Part shown: positions 21,622-30,391 of the stretch, one piece after another
Layout: each line of letters begins with the position of its first letter
How positions within the stretch are numbered: position 1 is the stretch's first letter
Assembly: GCF_937958065.1 (NCBI RefSeq)
Contig: NZ_CALFXI010000052.1
Location: 1 to 64,000 of the forward strand
Direction: 5' to 3'
DNA: 64,000 bases
Source of the DNA: an uncultured Steroidobacter sp.
GTDB taxonomy: Bacteria; Pseudomonadota; Gammaproteobacteria; Steroidobacterales; Steroidobacteraceae
Made by a program: the position numbers and the translations under genes
Notes under the pieces: generated by a model
What the model saw: the letters and a program-made list of their open reading frames with translations, nothing else
Told to the model about the DNA's origin: nothing
The model's database searches: none

Positions 21622-22842
21622 TCAGCGCGGCTTCAGTTTCCTGAGCGCGCGCATGAGCTCACCTTTGCGGCTCACGATGGTGTAATCCTCGAGCCCCAGC
21701 CACGCGGCCAGACTGCTCAACTGTTTCGCCAGCGGCTCGACGATGCGCTCCGGCGCCCTACCGGGCTCGACACTTCCTCCCTTCACTTGCAGCACGCCGC
21801 TCCGACGCTCCGCTTTCAGGTCGACCCGCGCAACGATCCGATCGCCCAACAGCAGTGGCAGCACGTAATACCCGTGCACCCGCTTGTGCATGGGCGTGTA
21901 GATCTCCAGTCGAAAATGAAAGTCGAACAGGCGCTCGGTGCGCTGACGTTCCCAGATCAACGAATCGAACGGCGATAACAGCGCCGCCACGCCGGCCACC
22001 TTGGAGGCGCGAGGGATCTTTGCTTCGTGATGCAAATAGCCCTGCTGCTTCCAGCCTTCCACGCTGACGGGCACCAGCCTCCCCGCTTCCACCAGCTCGC
22101 TCACTCGCGTTGCCGCCTCTTTCGCTGGAAGCCGAAAGTAATCGCGCAGATCGCGCGCTGTGGCGACCCCCATGGCTCGGGCACCAATCATCATCAGCTC
22201 GCGTTGTGCGTGCTCTCGCGCCGGCACAGGCGCGTTTCGCACCGATTCAGGCAACACGCGCTCGGGCACGTCATAGAGCCGCTCGAAATTCCGCCGACGC
22301 GCGGTAGTCAGCTCCCCGATCCAGAACAGCCATTCCAGGATTTCCTTGCCCTGACTCCAGCCCCACCAGCTGCCTTTGGATTTGCCCGCATCCCTCAATT
22401 CACTCGCACCCAGCGGGCCGCGCTGGCGGATCTGCTCCAGAGCCGCATTCACCAGCTCGCGATGACTGGTTGCATAGCGCTTGAGTCGCCCCCAGGTGCC
22501 GACGCCCTGGCGCGCATCGTCCATGCGCCAGCGGAACAATGGATATGCTTCGACGGGCAGCAGCGAAGCTTCGTGGCCCCAATATTCGAACAGCAAGCGC
22601 TCGTCGTAGGCCGCGCGTTCGAGCAGCGCGCTATCGTATGAGCCACGACGCGAGAAGACGGGCAGGTAGTGAGAACGAACCAGGACGTTGACGGAGTCCA
22701 TCTGTACGACGCCCAACCGTCGCACGATGCCTGCCAGCGCCTTGCCGCTCCTCGGTGGCGCTCCCGCCGAAAGGAATTGCTGTGCCTCCAACGCCAGCCG
22801 TCGCGCTTCCTCGATCGAGAGTGAATCCTTCGCCGCGCCCAT
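21622..22842 (-). CDS. AlkX/YcaQ-type DNA glycosylase (winged-helix, HTH_42 family)
   Basis: This family removes bulky or crosslinked bases; E. coli YcaQ unhooks DNA interstrand crosslinks. The protein from ATG 22842 has 406 residues and a repeated winged-helix fold. The catalytic triplet appears as Q47-M48-D49 (VQMDSVNVLVRSHYLP). The Q-x-D form marks the YcaQ branch, whereas Q-x-Q marks the Streptomyces AlkZ branch. Two earlier in-frame starts (up to 22890) are possible. It stands alone, tail to tail with the rpoD region. Confidence 0.8.
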   Translation of the reverse strand: MGAAKDSLSIEEARRLALEAQQFLSAGAPPRSGKALAGIVRRLGVVQMDSVNVLVRSHYLPVFSRRGSYDSALLERAAYDERLLFEYWGHEASLLPVEAYPLFRWRMDDARQGVGTWGRLKRYATSHRELVNAALEQIRQRGPLGASELRDAGKSKGSWWGWSQGKEILEWLFWIGELTTARRRNFERLYDVPERVLPESVRNAPVPAREHAQRELMMIGARAMGVATARDLRDYFRLPAKEAATRVSELVEAGRLVPVSVEGWKQQGYLHHEAKIPRASKVAGVAALLSPFDSLIWERQRTERLFDFHFRLEIYTPMHKRVHGYYVLPLLLGDRIVARVDLKAERRSGVLQVKGGSVEPGRAPERIVEPLAKQLSSLAAWLGLEDYTIVSRKGELMRALRKLKPR

Positions 22843-22926
22843 GAAGCCACGCATCCGACGACAATCAGGAAGCGCGCAGTGTAGCCGCAAACCCTGACTG
22901 TGCCCGCCGCTTTTGGGCGCGTGAGA

Positions 22927-24030
22927 TCACATGGCGTGCGATGTAGCGCTGACGGCGACGTTGGCCGGACGGGGTTGTTTGAAACGCCACCACGCCTGCG
23001 CGGCCTGATAATGATCCAGGCGCACGGCCTCGCCGATGCGCGGCATCGTGAGACGAACGCCCTGCTGCGCCGACAGTGCCAGCATCTGTTCCATGGGCTC
23101 GTCCCACGAATGAAAGGCCAGGTCGAAGGTGGCGTTATGAATCGGCAGCAGCCAGTCGCCGCGCAGATCACGGTGCGCCTGCATGACTTGTTCGGGAAGC
23201 ATGTGCACGCCTTCCCATCGCTCGTCGTACGCGCCCGCTTCCAGCAACGTCAGATCGAACGGCCCGTGGCGGCGTCCGATCTCGGCGAAGCCGTCGAAAT
23301 AACCGGTGTCGCCGCTGAAGAAAATGCGATGCGTGCCGGTGTAGATCGACCACGACGCCCATAAGGTCGGGTTCTGCGTAAAGAAGCTGCGGCCCGAGAA
23401 ATGCTGGGCCGGCGTCGCGGTGAATTGAATGCCCTCCACCTCGACGGTCTGCCACCAGTCGAGCTGCTGGACCTTGTGGGCCGGGATGCCCCAGCGAATC
23501 AGATGATCGCCCACACCCAGCGGGGCCAGAAACATCTTCGTCCGGGCCGCGAGCTGCACGACCGTATCGCGATCCAGATGATCGAAATGATCGTGCGACA
23601 GCACCACCGCGGCGAGCGGCGGCAGTTCTTCGAGCGGGATCGGCGTCGGCGTGAAACGTTTCGGGCCGGCCCATTGCACCGGCGAGGCGCGCTCGGCAAA
23701 CACCGGATCGGTGATCCAGAAGTTGCCGTTGAACTTCATCAGCACGGTCGAATGGCCGAGCCGCCAGATCGAGCCTTCGGCAGCCTGGCGCAACTGCTCT
23801 CCCGTCAACGGCGCGACGGGCAAGGCGCGAGGCGGCACGGTGCTGCTCGCATCCTTGAACATGAACTGCCACCACAGTTTCAGCACCTGCCAGCCACCCG
23901 GCCGCTTCGATGCCGCGGCGTTGTGGAACTGACCATCGCGAAACTGAGCCGATCGATGCACCGGCTGATGACCGCAGGCTGCGCTCATAGCGACCACTCC
24001 CAATAGCAACACCCGTCCAAGAAGGCGCAT
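22927..24030 (-). CDS. Metallo-beta-lactamase-fold lipoprotein (NAPE-PLD-like)
   Basis: A 367-residue protein with a lipoprotein signal (MSAAC, lipid-modified Cys at about 19). The metal-binding motif LSHDHFDHLD, a later AQHF, the bridging Asp in FSGDTGYF and a final PIHN give a complete two-metal MBL site. The RLGHSTVLM opening and WAGPKRF region resemble the UlaG/N-acyl-phosphatidylethanolamine phospholipase D group. It probably acts on a phosphodiester or lactone in the periplasm. The substrate is unknown. Confidence 0.8.
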   Translation of the reverse strand: MRLLGRVLLLGVVAMSAACGHQPVHRSAQFRDGQFHNAAASKRPGGWQVLKLWWQFMFKDASSTVPPRALPVAPLTGEQLRQAAEGSIWRLGHSTVLMKFNGNFWITDPVFAERASPVQWAGPKRFTPTPIPLEELPPLAAVVLSHDHFDHLDRDTVVQLAARTKMFLAPLGVGDHLIRWGIPAHKVQQLDWWQTVEVEGIQFTATPAQHFSGRSFFTQNPTLWASWSIYTGTHRIFFSGDTGYFDGFAEIGRRHGPFDLTLLEAGAYDERWEGVHMLPEQVMQAHRDLRGDWLLPIHNATFDLAFHSWDEPMEQMLALSAQQGVRLTMPRIGEAVRLDHYQAAQAWWRFKQPRPANVAVSATSHAM

Positions 24031-24114
24031 GGACAGTATCTTGCCCCGGCAGACTTAGCTCAGAGTTAGGCGAAGCTGGCGGATTCTTGCCTGTTCCCGC
24101 AAGTCATCGGCGCT

Positions 24115-25959
24115 TCAGCCCAGGGGATAGAACTGCGGCAGCACCCAGGTCAGCGCCAGCCACATGATCAGGGTCAGCGGCAGACCGACACGCAGGAAAT
24201 CGCCGAACGAATAACCGCCGGCGCTGTAGACCAGCAGATTGCAGTTGTCCGCCATGGGCGTCGCGTAGCCCATGTTCACGCCGAACAGGACCGCCAGCAC
24301 GAATGGCTCGGGCGCGAGGCCCAGCTGCCTGGCCAGCTCGATCGCGATGGGAGTGCCGATGACGGCGGCGGCACTGTTGGAGATCACGCTGCTCATCATC
24401 GCCATGAACAGCATCGTCGCGCTCAACACCGCCAGCGGCGGCAACGACTTCGCCAGCAAGGCGCCCACTTGCGCGATGAACGCAGCGCCGCCCGTTGTCA
24501 CCAACGCGAGACTCAAGGCCAGGCTCGCCACCGTCAGCAGGATCATCGAGGAGTCCAGCGCGCGCGTGGCGTGACGCCATTTCAAACAGCCGGTCGTGAC
24601 CATCAGCAACACGCCGCAAATCGCGGCAATCGCGACCGGCGCGATCCGCAACGATGCGATCGCGATGATGCCGGCCATGATGGCCAGCGCCAGCGGCGCC
24701 TTGGCGGTCAGCGGCACATTGCTGGTCGCGTCGAGCACCAGCATTTCACTGCGCCGCTTGAGCGCTTCGATCTGCTCCGCCGGCCCCTGCACCAGCAGCA
24801 CGTCGCCGACACCCAGGCGCAAGTCCCGCAGCGGCGTCGATTGGCTCAGCGGCTGCTCTTCGCCGGGCCGATGCACCGCCAGAGGAATCAGCTGGTAATG
24901 CCAATCGAAATTGGCCTGCTCCAGCGTGCGATCCCGCAGCGGCGAAGCCGGCGTCAGCACCAGCTCGGCGGTCTGCTGGTCCGGCGCTGTGAGCGGATGT
25001 TCCGGATCGACGCGCACGTTGCCGGAAAACAGCGTCGCTCCCAGAACGCGCGAATACTCCATCAGATGTTCCGACGTATCGCGCACCGCCAGTTCATCGC
25101 CGGCCCGCAACACCACGTCCGGCAGCGGCGATATCACCAGCTCCGCAGAGCGCCGCACCGAGACCACCGACATCTCTCCCTGCGTGAGCTTCTTGGCGTC
25201 GGCGAGTGTCTTGCCGACCACCGGGCTCGATTCCGTGATATGCAGCTGCGCATCGAAGATGCGGGGCGACGTATCGGCCAGCGATGGTTGCTTGTCGGGC
25301 AGCAGTCTCGGCGCAACGAGCCACAGGAACAGCAGCCCCGGAATCGCCGCCAGCGACGCCGGCGCGATGAAGTCGAACATATGGAACCGTTCGATCCCGA
25401 GGCTCGCCGCACTGCCGATCACCAGCAGGTTCAGGGAGGTGCCGATCGGCGTTCCCATGCCGCCGATCTGCGATGCGAAGGTCATGGGCATGAGCAGCTT
25501 CGAGGGCGACATGCTCGAGCGCATGGCCACCGCCGTGAGGATGGGGATCATCAACACCACCTGAGGCGTGTTGTTCATGAACGCGCTGACGAACGCCGTC
25601 ACGATGATCACGACGCCCATCGCCAGCAGCGGACTGAACTGCCAGACCCGATGCACGATGCGCCCGATCGGCGCGAGTGCACCGGTCGCGACCAGCCCCT
25701 GGCTGGCCATCACCAGCGCGCAGATCGAAATCAATGCCTCGTTGCCGAAGCCCGCGAAGAAGCGGATGGGATCGAGCTCGCCCTGCGGGCCCTGGTACGG
25801 AAACAGACTGAAGCCGATGGCCAGGATGGCGACCACCAGCAGGCTGGAGGTCTCGATGGGGATGGAGTTGCGCGAGAAGAGATAGAGCGCAACCAGCGTC
25901 AGCAGCATGACAGCGATCGCGTGCGGGTCGGGCATGGGGATCGGTGTCATCGCGCTCAA
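24115..25959 (-). CDS. SLC13-family permease with two TrkA-C domains
   Basis: A 614-residue sodium- or proton-coupled anion transporter. Membrane segments fill residues 10-210 and 400-610, with the repeated NNTPQVVLMIP and SNSAAAVIGTP signatures that form the substrate site of the SLC13/DASS family. The cytoplasmic insert (about 220-390) holds two RCK-C (TrkA-C) domains. That layout is common in bacterial sulfate or dicarboxylate carriers. The substrate cannot be read from the sequence. Single gene. Confidence 0.87.
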   Translation of the reverse strand: MSAMTPIPMPDPHAIAVMLLTLVALYLFSRNSIPIETSSLLVVAILAIGFSLFPYQGPQGELDPIRFFAGFGNEALISICALVMASQGLVATGALAPIGRIVHRVWQFSPLLAMGVVIIVTAFVSAFMNNTPQVVLMIPILTAVAMRSSMSPSKLLMPMTFASQIGGMGTPIGTSLNLLVIGSAASLGIERFHMFDFIAPASLAAIPGLLFLWLVAPRLLPDKQPSLADTSPRIFDAQLHITESSPVVGKTLADAKKLTQGEMSVVSVRRSAELVISPLPDVVLRAGDELAVRDTSEHLMEYSRVLGATLFSGNVRVDPEHPLTAPDQQTAELVLTPASPLRDRTLEQANFDWHYQLIPLAVHRPGEEQPLSQSTPLRDLRLGVGDVLLVQGPAEQIEALKRRSEMLVLDATSNVPLTAKAPLALAIMAGIIAIASLRIAPVAIAAICGVLLMVTTGCLKWRHATRALDSSMILLTVASLALSLALVTTGGAAFIAQVGALLAKSLPPLAVLSATMLFMAMMSSVISNSAAAVIGTPIAIELARQLGLAPEPFVLAVLFGVNMGYATPMADNCNLLVYSAGGYSFGDFLRVGLPLTLIMWLALTWVLPQFYPLG

Positions 25960-26160
25960 ATGAGCGACTTTACATCATGGTTCCATTCCGGTCACACGCC
26001 GCGAGCGGGAGCTGGGTTGGCAGGCCCCGCGGTCGGGCTGGATTACGGTAAGTTGCGAGATTTCAGAGCGCTTGCGACTCGCGTGTGTGAACTGCGTTGC
26101 AGGTTCAGCCACGCGGCTCTGGCAGCATCCCCGGGTCGAAGTCGAACGAGGGCCGAACAC

Positions 26161-26430
26161 ATGAACCCCATCGCGGAGATCTCCATCGATCTCACGGCCC
26201 AGGAGCTGACCGATCCCTCGACCATCGCCCCCAGCGAAATCGAAGTCGACGACATCTGCGAGTTCGACCCGCTGCTCAAGCCCTTGCCGGCCGCCAACAA
26301 CGACGGCGCGGTGCTGTCCCCCGCCGATCCGCTGCCCGATCCGGCGCTCGACGACGACACGATCGAAGTGGAGATCGAGCTGAACGCCGAGCAGATGGAT
26401 GCGATGCTGAGCGGGCTGCCGATTCGCTGA
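26161..26430 (+). CDS. Small acidic protein of unknown function
   Basis: An 89-residue frame starting at ATG 26161, with GAGG 8-11 bases upstream. The protein is rich in Asp, Glu, Pro and Leu and poor in basic residues. It has no signal peptide or membrane helix and no recognised domain. It lies between divergent or convergent neighbours, so context gives no clue. It may be a partner-binding or regulatory peptide. A long frame that encloses it from 24469 is antisense shadow of the permease and was rejected. Confidence 0.55.
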   Translation: MNPIAEISIDLTAQELTDPSTIAPSEIEVDDICEFDPLLKPLPAANNDGAVLSPADPLPDPALDDDTIEVEIELNAEQMDAMLSGLPIR

Positions 26431-26487
26431 GCGGGCGGGGCCTGCGCATCCCTGCGCTCCCGGCATGGCGGGCGTCCCGCTCAGGAG

Positions 26488-27078
26488 TTACATGTTCGGG
26501 CGGCCCGGATACTGGCGCATCAGCTCGGTCACCACGCCATTGATGGCCGCCTTGGGATTCTGCAGCTCATCCTCGCTCACGCGACCTTCGGCCACGCCTT
26601 CCCACACCAGCTGCTTCTTCTCGGCATCGACGATGTCGATGTTCAGCGTGCCGATCTTGTAGGTGACCGTGCGATCTTCGTCATACAGCGGCCAGGCGCT
26701 ATACAGGCCGTAACGATAGCCGTAATAGCCATAGCCCAGCGACGCGGTCGGCCCCGGGCGCAGCTCGGTGCGCTCGCGCGTGTTCATGAAGAAATTCACC
26801 AGCAGGTCCGGATGATCCTCGCTGTACTTGTAACCGCGGGCTTCCATCTGCGAGGACATCGCGCTCTTCAGGTAGCTGGTGACCAGCGTCGAATAGCCGC
26901 CCCGGTCGGTGCCGGTTTCCTTGGGAAATCCGTAAGTGCGATAGACGGAAAAGTCCGCCGCCTTGTCATAGTCGATGCGGGTCTTGGGGCCGCTGGTGGT
27001 GGCACAGCCGGCGGCGAACAGGGCCGCGGTCAGCGCCAAGGCGGCCGCCACCCTTGTAAAAAACGGTTTGCAGGACAT
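26488..27078 (-). CDS. DUF4136 lipoprotein
   Basis: A 196-residue envelope lipoprotein of the DUF4136 family. The signal (CKPFFTRVAAALALTA) ends in LFAAGC, where the Cys is lipid-modified. The family motif DFSVYRTYGF follows at about residue 45. A Gly/Tyr-rich segment (GYGYYGYRYG) lies mid-protein. The ATG at 27078 has GAGGT 8 bases upstream and is preferred over an in-frame start at 27102. Function unknown. Confidence 0.8.
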   Translation of the reverse strand: MSCKPFFTRVAAALALTAALFAAGCATTSGPKTRIDYDKAADFSVYRTYGFPKETGTDRGGYSTLVTSYLKSAMSSQMEARGYKYSEDHPDLLVNFFMNTRERTELRPGPTASLGYGYYGYRYGLYSAWPLYDEDRTVTYKIGTLNIDIVDAEKKQLVWEGVAEGRVSEDELQNPKAAINGVVTELMRQYPGRPNM

Positions 27079-27205
27079 GATGGAGTACCTCGTACGCATC
27101 ATCTTACTTGATTAGTCGAATCGTCCCGGTTCGAGTTCCGACGCGACGTGTTACCAAATGTTCATCCCTGGGCCCTATATGGCGGCTGAACCGGCGCTCA
27201 CAAGG

Positions 27206-27748
27206 CTACAACGGCAGTGAGCCCTGGCCGCGTTCCAGGTCCAGCAGGACGCGCTTGCGCCACAGCCCGCCGCCGTAGCCGCCCTCGCCGCCATCGGCAT
27301 TGATGACCCGATGGCAGGGAATGACGATGGCGATGGGATTGGCGCCATTCGCGTATCCGACCGCCCGCGTCGCCAGCGCGTCGCCGATACGCACGGCCAG
27401 CTGCAAATAGGACCAGGTTTCGCCGTAGGGAATGTCGCAAAGCGCCGCCCACACGCGCTCCTGAAACGGCGTGCCGGCAGCGCGCAACGGCACCGTGAAA
27501 ACCCGTCGCCGATTCGCGAAATATTCCGCCAGCTGCACCCTCAGATCGTTCAGCAGTCGATTGCTGCCCGGCTGCAGCGTCGCCGCGTGCTGCTGCCGCA
27601 GTGCCTGCAACTGCTGCTGCAAGCGGTCGGCATCGCAGAACGACAAGCCGCACACCGCCTGGTCGGTAGCACGAGCAATCAGCGGGCCGACCGGCGACTC
27701 GTACCAGTCGATGTATCGAAGCGGCTCGGAGCTGACGGCGTCGTTCAC
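27206..27748 (-). CDS. ogt: O6-methylguanine-DNA methyltransferase
   Basis: A suicide DNA-repair enzyme that takes the methyl group from O6-methylguanine. The 180-residue protein has the acceptor C145 in the motif IPCHRV, preceded by the Asn-hinge and helix-turn-helix region (GYANGANPIAI) and followed by GGYGGGLWRKRVLL. Length and lack of an Ada domain fit Ogt. It is close to, but probably separate from, the MgtC-like gene upstream. Confidence 0.92.
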   Translation of the reverse strand: MNDAVSSEPLRYIDWYESPVGPLIARATDQAVCGLSFCDADRLQQQLQALRQQHAATLQPGSNRLLNDLRVQLAEYFANRRRVFTVPLRAAGTPFQERVWAALCDIPYGETWSYLQLAVRIGDALATRAVGYANGANPIAIVIPCHRVINADGGEGGYGGGLWRKRVLLDLERGQGSLPL

Positions 27749-27782
27749 GGGCGCGCACGTTACACGAGCGGCCCCGGCTCAA

Positions 27783-28274
27783 CTAGACATGCTTGTCCGG
27801 CTTGGTCTGCAGCCACGCTTCCAGCTTGCCCAACACGATCAGGACGAGCAGTGCAAACGCGCTGCCGATGAAGGCAATGAAGTAGTAACCGGCCCCACAC
27901 GCCACGCCGAGTGCACCGGCCAGCCACATGTTGGCGCCAGTGGTCAGGCCATGCACGCCGCCGCGACCGCGGATGATGGCGCCCGCGGCCAGAAACGCGA
28001 CACCGGCGGTCACCGCATCGATGATACGAACCGGGTCGGCCGTCTTGGTGCCCTCGCCGCTGGCAAACTGCAGGTGGATCTCGAAGGCGATCAACGTGAA
28101 CACCGCTGCCGCCAGCGAAATCAGAATATGGGTGCGCAGACCCGCCGGCTTGTTACGCAGCTCGCGATCCAGCCCGACCACCGTGCCGGCCAGGACCGCG
28201 AACAGCACGCGCAGCGCCGTTTCGAGCCAGGGTAGGACCGTGTGGTGCCCGCCCAGAGTGACAAACAGGTCCAT
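27783..28274 (-). CDS. MgtC/SapB-family inner-membrane protein
   Basis: A 163-residue protein with about four membrane helices. The segment VVGLDRELRNKPAGLRTHIL is the hallmark of the MgtC/SapB family, and GVAFLAAGAIIR is its second motif. MgtC proteins modulate ATP synthase or magnesium and acid adaptation. This one lacks the C-terminal ACT-like domain of Salmonella MgtC, so it is the shorter SapB type. Confidence 0.88.
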   Translation of the reverse strand: MDLFVTLGGHHTVLPWLETALRVLFAVLAGTVVGLDRELRNKPAGLRTHILISLAAAVFTLIAFEIHLQFASGEGTKTADPVRIIDAVTAGVAFLAAGAIIRGRGGVHGLTTGANMWLAGALGVACGAGYYFIAFIGSAFALLVLIVLGKLEAWLQTKPDKHV

Positions 28275-28387
28275 GCCCAGGAACGTTGCGCCCGTCCGTA
28301 GGGTTCCTCCGATGCGCTGTGCTCAGTCACTCGGGCCGCAACCCGCCGTAATGGTCAGCTGCGGCATTTGCCATTAATCTCACCACC

Positions 28388-30376
28388 ATGAATCGATTCC
28401 GTCCCCTGCAATCGTCGCTGCTCGCTCTGGCCCTTCTGTCGCTGACTGGCGGCATGGCGCACGCAGCCAAGGATCCATTCAAGAACACGCGGGAACTTTT
28501 CAAAGAGGCGTATACGCAGGCGGCCACGCAGCCGGGCGATGAGAAGAAGGACAGCGAAGCGTTACGCCATTACCCGCTGTATCCATACTTGCAGGCCGCG
28601 CGCATCAAGCGCGAGTTGTCGCAAGCGACCAACGAGCTGGGCCCCGCCGATCAGAGCGCCGAAACGTTCATCTCCTACTATGAACGCGAGCCGGTGGGAC
28701 GCGACCTGCGCGGTGCGTGGTTGTCGAGCCTTGCAGCCCGGCGGCAATGGCAACCGTTCCTGCAACATTACAACGACCGATCGGCCAGCGATTCGTTGCG
28801 TTGTCAAAGCTTTACGGCACGCATCGCGCTCGGACAAACCCAGGACCTGGCGCTCGACATCGCCCGCCAGTGGCTCACCCCGGTCAGCCTGCCGGATTGC
28901 GAGCAGGCGTTCGACTGGATGCGCGCTCAAAATGCGCTCACGCCCGAGCTGATCGAGCAACGGGTGCGCCGTGCACTCGAAAACAACAATGCGAGCTTCG
29001 CCAGGCAGATTGCGGCGGGGCTGCCACCCGATCGCGCCGCTCCACTGCTGCGCTGGGCGGCGCTGCTGGAGAATCCGCAAAAGCAGATCGATGCGCTGAT
29101 CGCATCGCCGGCACTGGAAGTGGAGCCGAAAGCGCAGCTCGCCGGCTGGTCCAGATTCGCGCGCGTCGATCGTGACGGCGCGCTGCGCCGCTACGAAAAT
29201 TTCGTCCGCGCTCGCAAGCTCACCGCGGAAACTGCGAGCCCGTATGCATTGGCGCTGGCGCTCGCCTTGTCATGGGACCGCCGCTCGGAGGCGCTCGACT
29301 ATTTCAAGCGAGTGCAACCGCAGGACTTCGATGACGTAGCTCGCGAGTGGCATGCACGCGCCGCGCTGTGGGCCGGCAATTGGAAACTCGTCAGCAACAT
29401 CATCGCCGCCATGCCGGATCAGCAGCGCGGGCTGGCGCGCTGGCGTTATTGGGCGGCACGCGCCAGCGAAAAGAACGGCGAAGCGGAGCTGGCCCGTCAG
29501 CTCTACGAGTCGGTGCTGGTCGATGACAATTTCTATTCCATCATGGCCGGTGCACGGCTCGATCGACCGGTCGCGCCCCATCCGGAGAAGCTGCCGCTGG
29601 ATCAGGCGCAAGTCGAGCGCATGGAGCAGCTGCCGCCGATGGTGCGTGCACGGGAGCTGCTGTTGAGCGACCTGCGCAATCAGGCGAACAGCGAATGGTC
29701 CTTCGGCTTCGAGCAATTGATGGAATCGGCGCGCACACAGGCCATTCATCTGGCTGCGCGCTGGGGCTGGTACGATCAGGCCATCGCCACGGCGAGTCAG
29801 CAGCGCGTGTACAACGATTACGAGCTGTTATATCCGCAGCCGTACGATGCGGAAGTGTTGTCGGCCGCGAAACTCACGGGCCTCTCGCCGCAGCTCATCT
29901 ACAGCGTGATGCGCCAGGAAAGTCTGTACCGCCGGGACGCGCAGTCGTCGGCCGGAGCGCGCGGGCTGTTGCAGATGTTGCCGGAGACGGCGCGGCGCAC
30001 CGCCAGCAAATGGAACAAGCCGCGTCCCTCTCCTGACGACTTGTTCAATCCAGTGATCAACGTGCCGCTCGGCGCAGCCAATCTGCGAGGGCTGTTGGAT
30101 CGCTTCGGGGGCCAGACGCTGGTCGCGCTGGCCGGTTACAACGCGGGCCCGAACGCGGCGGCGCGCTGGATGCCCTCCGAAGCGCTCGATCCGGACATCT
30201 GGGTCGAAAACATTCCTTACAACGAGACCCGCAATTACGTGCAGCGCATCCTCTGGCACAACGTGGTGTTCTCGTGGCTGAAGACCGGCGAGCCGCAGAA
30301 AGTGGATAACTGGCTGGTGCGGATCGCGCCGTTGAGCGATTCGGCCATGGTCGGGCTCGCTGCGGAAGGCACCTGA
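28388..30376 (+). CDS. slt: Soluble lytic murein transglycosylase (Slt70-like)
   Basis: It cleaves peptidoglycan glycan strands to 1,6-anhydro products. The 662-residue protein has a signal peptide (about 1-27, ending GGMAHA), a long helical superhelix domain and a C-terminal lysozyme-like domain. The catalytic E511 is in VMRQES, followed by GARGLLQMLPETA and AGYNAGPNAAARW. Size and layout match E. coli Slt70. It is transcribed away from the MgtC-like gene and is probably a single-gene unit. Confidence 0.93.
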   Translation: MNRFRPLQSSLLALALLSLTGGMAHAAKDPFKNTRELFKEAYTQAATQPGDEKKDSEALRHYPLYPYLQAARIKRELSQATNELGPADQSAETFISYYEREPVGRDLRGAWLSSLAARRQWQPFLQHYNDRSASDSLRCQSFTARIALGQTQDLALDIARQWLTPVSLPDCEQAFDWMRAQNALTPELIEQRVRRALENNNASFARQIAAGLPPDRAAPLLRWAALLENPQKQIDALIASPALEVEPKAQLAGWSRFARVDRDGALRRYENFVRARKLTAETASPYALALALALSWDRRSEALDYFKRVQPQDFDDVAREWHARAALWAGNWKLVSNIIAAMPDQQRGLARWRYWAARASEKNGEAELARQLYESVLVDDNFYSIMAGARLDRPVAPHPEKLPLDQAQVERMEQLPPMVRARELLLSDLRNQANSEWSFGFEQLMESARTQAIHLAARWGWYDQAIATASQQRVYNDYELLYPQPYDAEVLSAAKLTGLSPQLIYSVMRQESLYRRDAQSSAGARGLLQMLPETARRTASKWNKPRPSPDDLFNPVINVPLGAANLRGLLDRFGGQTLVALAGYNAGPNAAARWMPSEALDPDIWVENIPYNETRNYVQRILWHNVVFSWLKTGEPQKVDNWLVRIAPLSDSAMVGLAAEGT

Positions 30377-30391
30377 CCGCCCGCCGATCGA

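Noticed and set aside
24469..26430. 653-residue plus-strand frame
   Set aside because: Mostly antisense to the SLC13 permease. Only its last 89 residues, with their own start and ribosome site, were kept.
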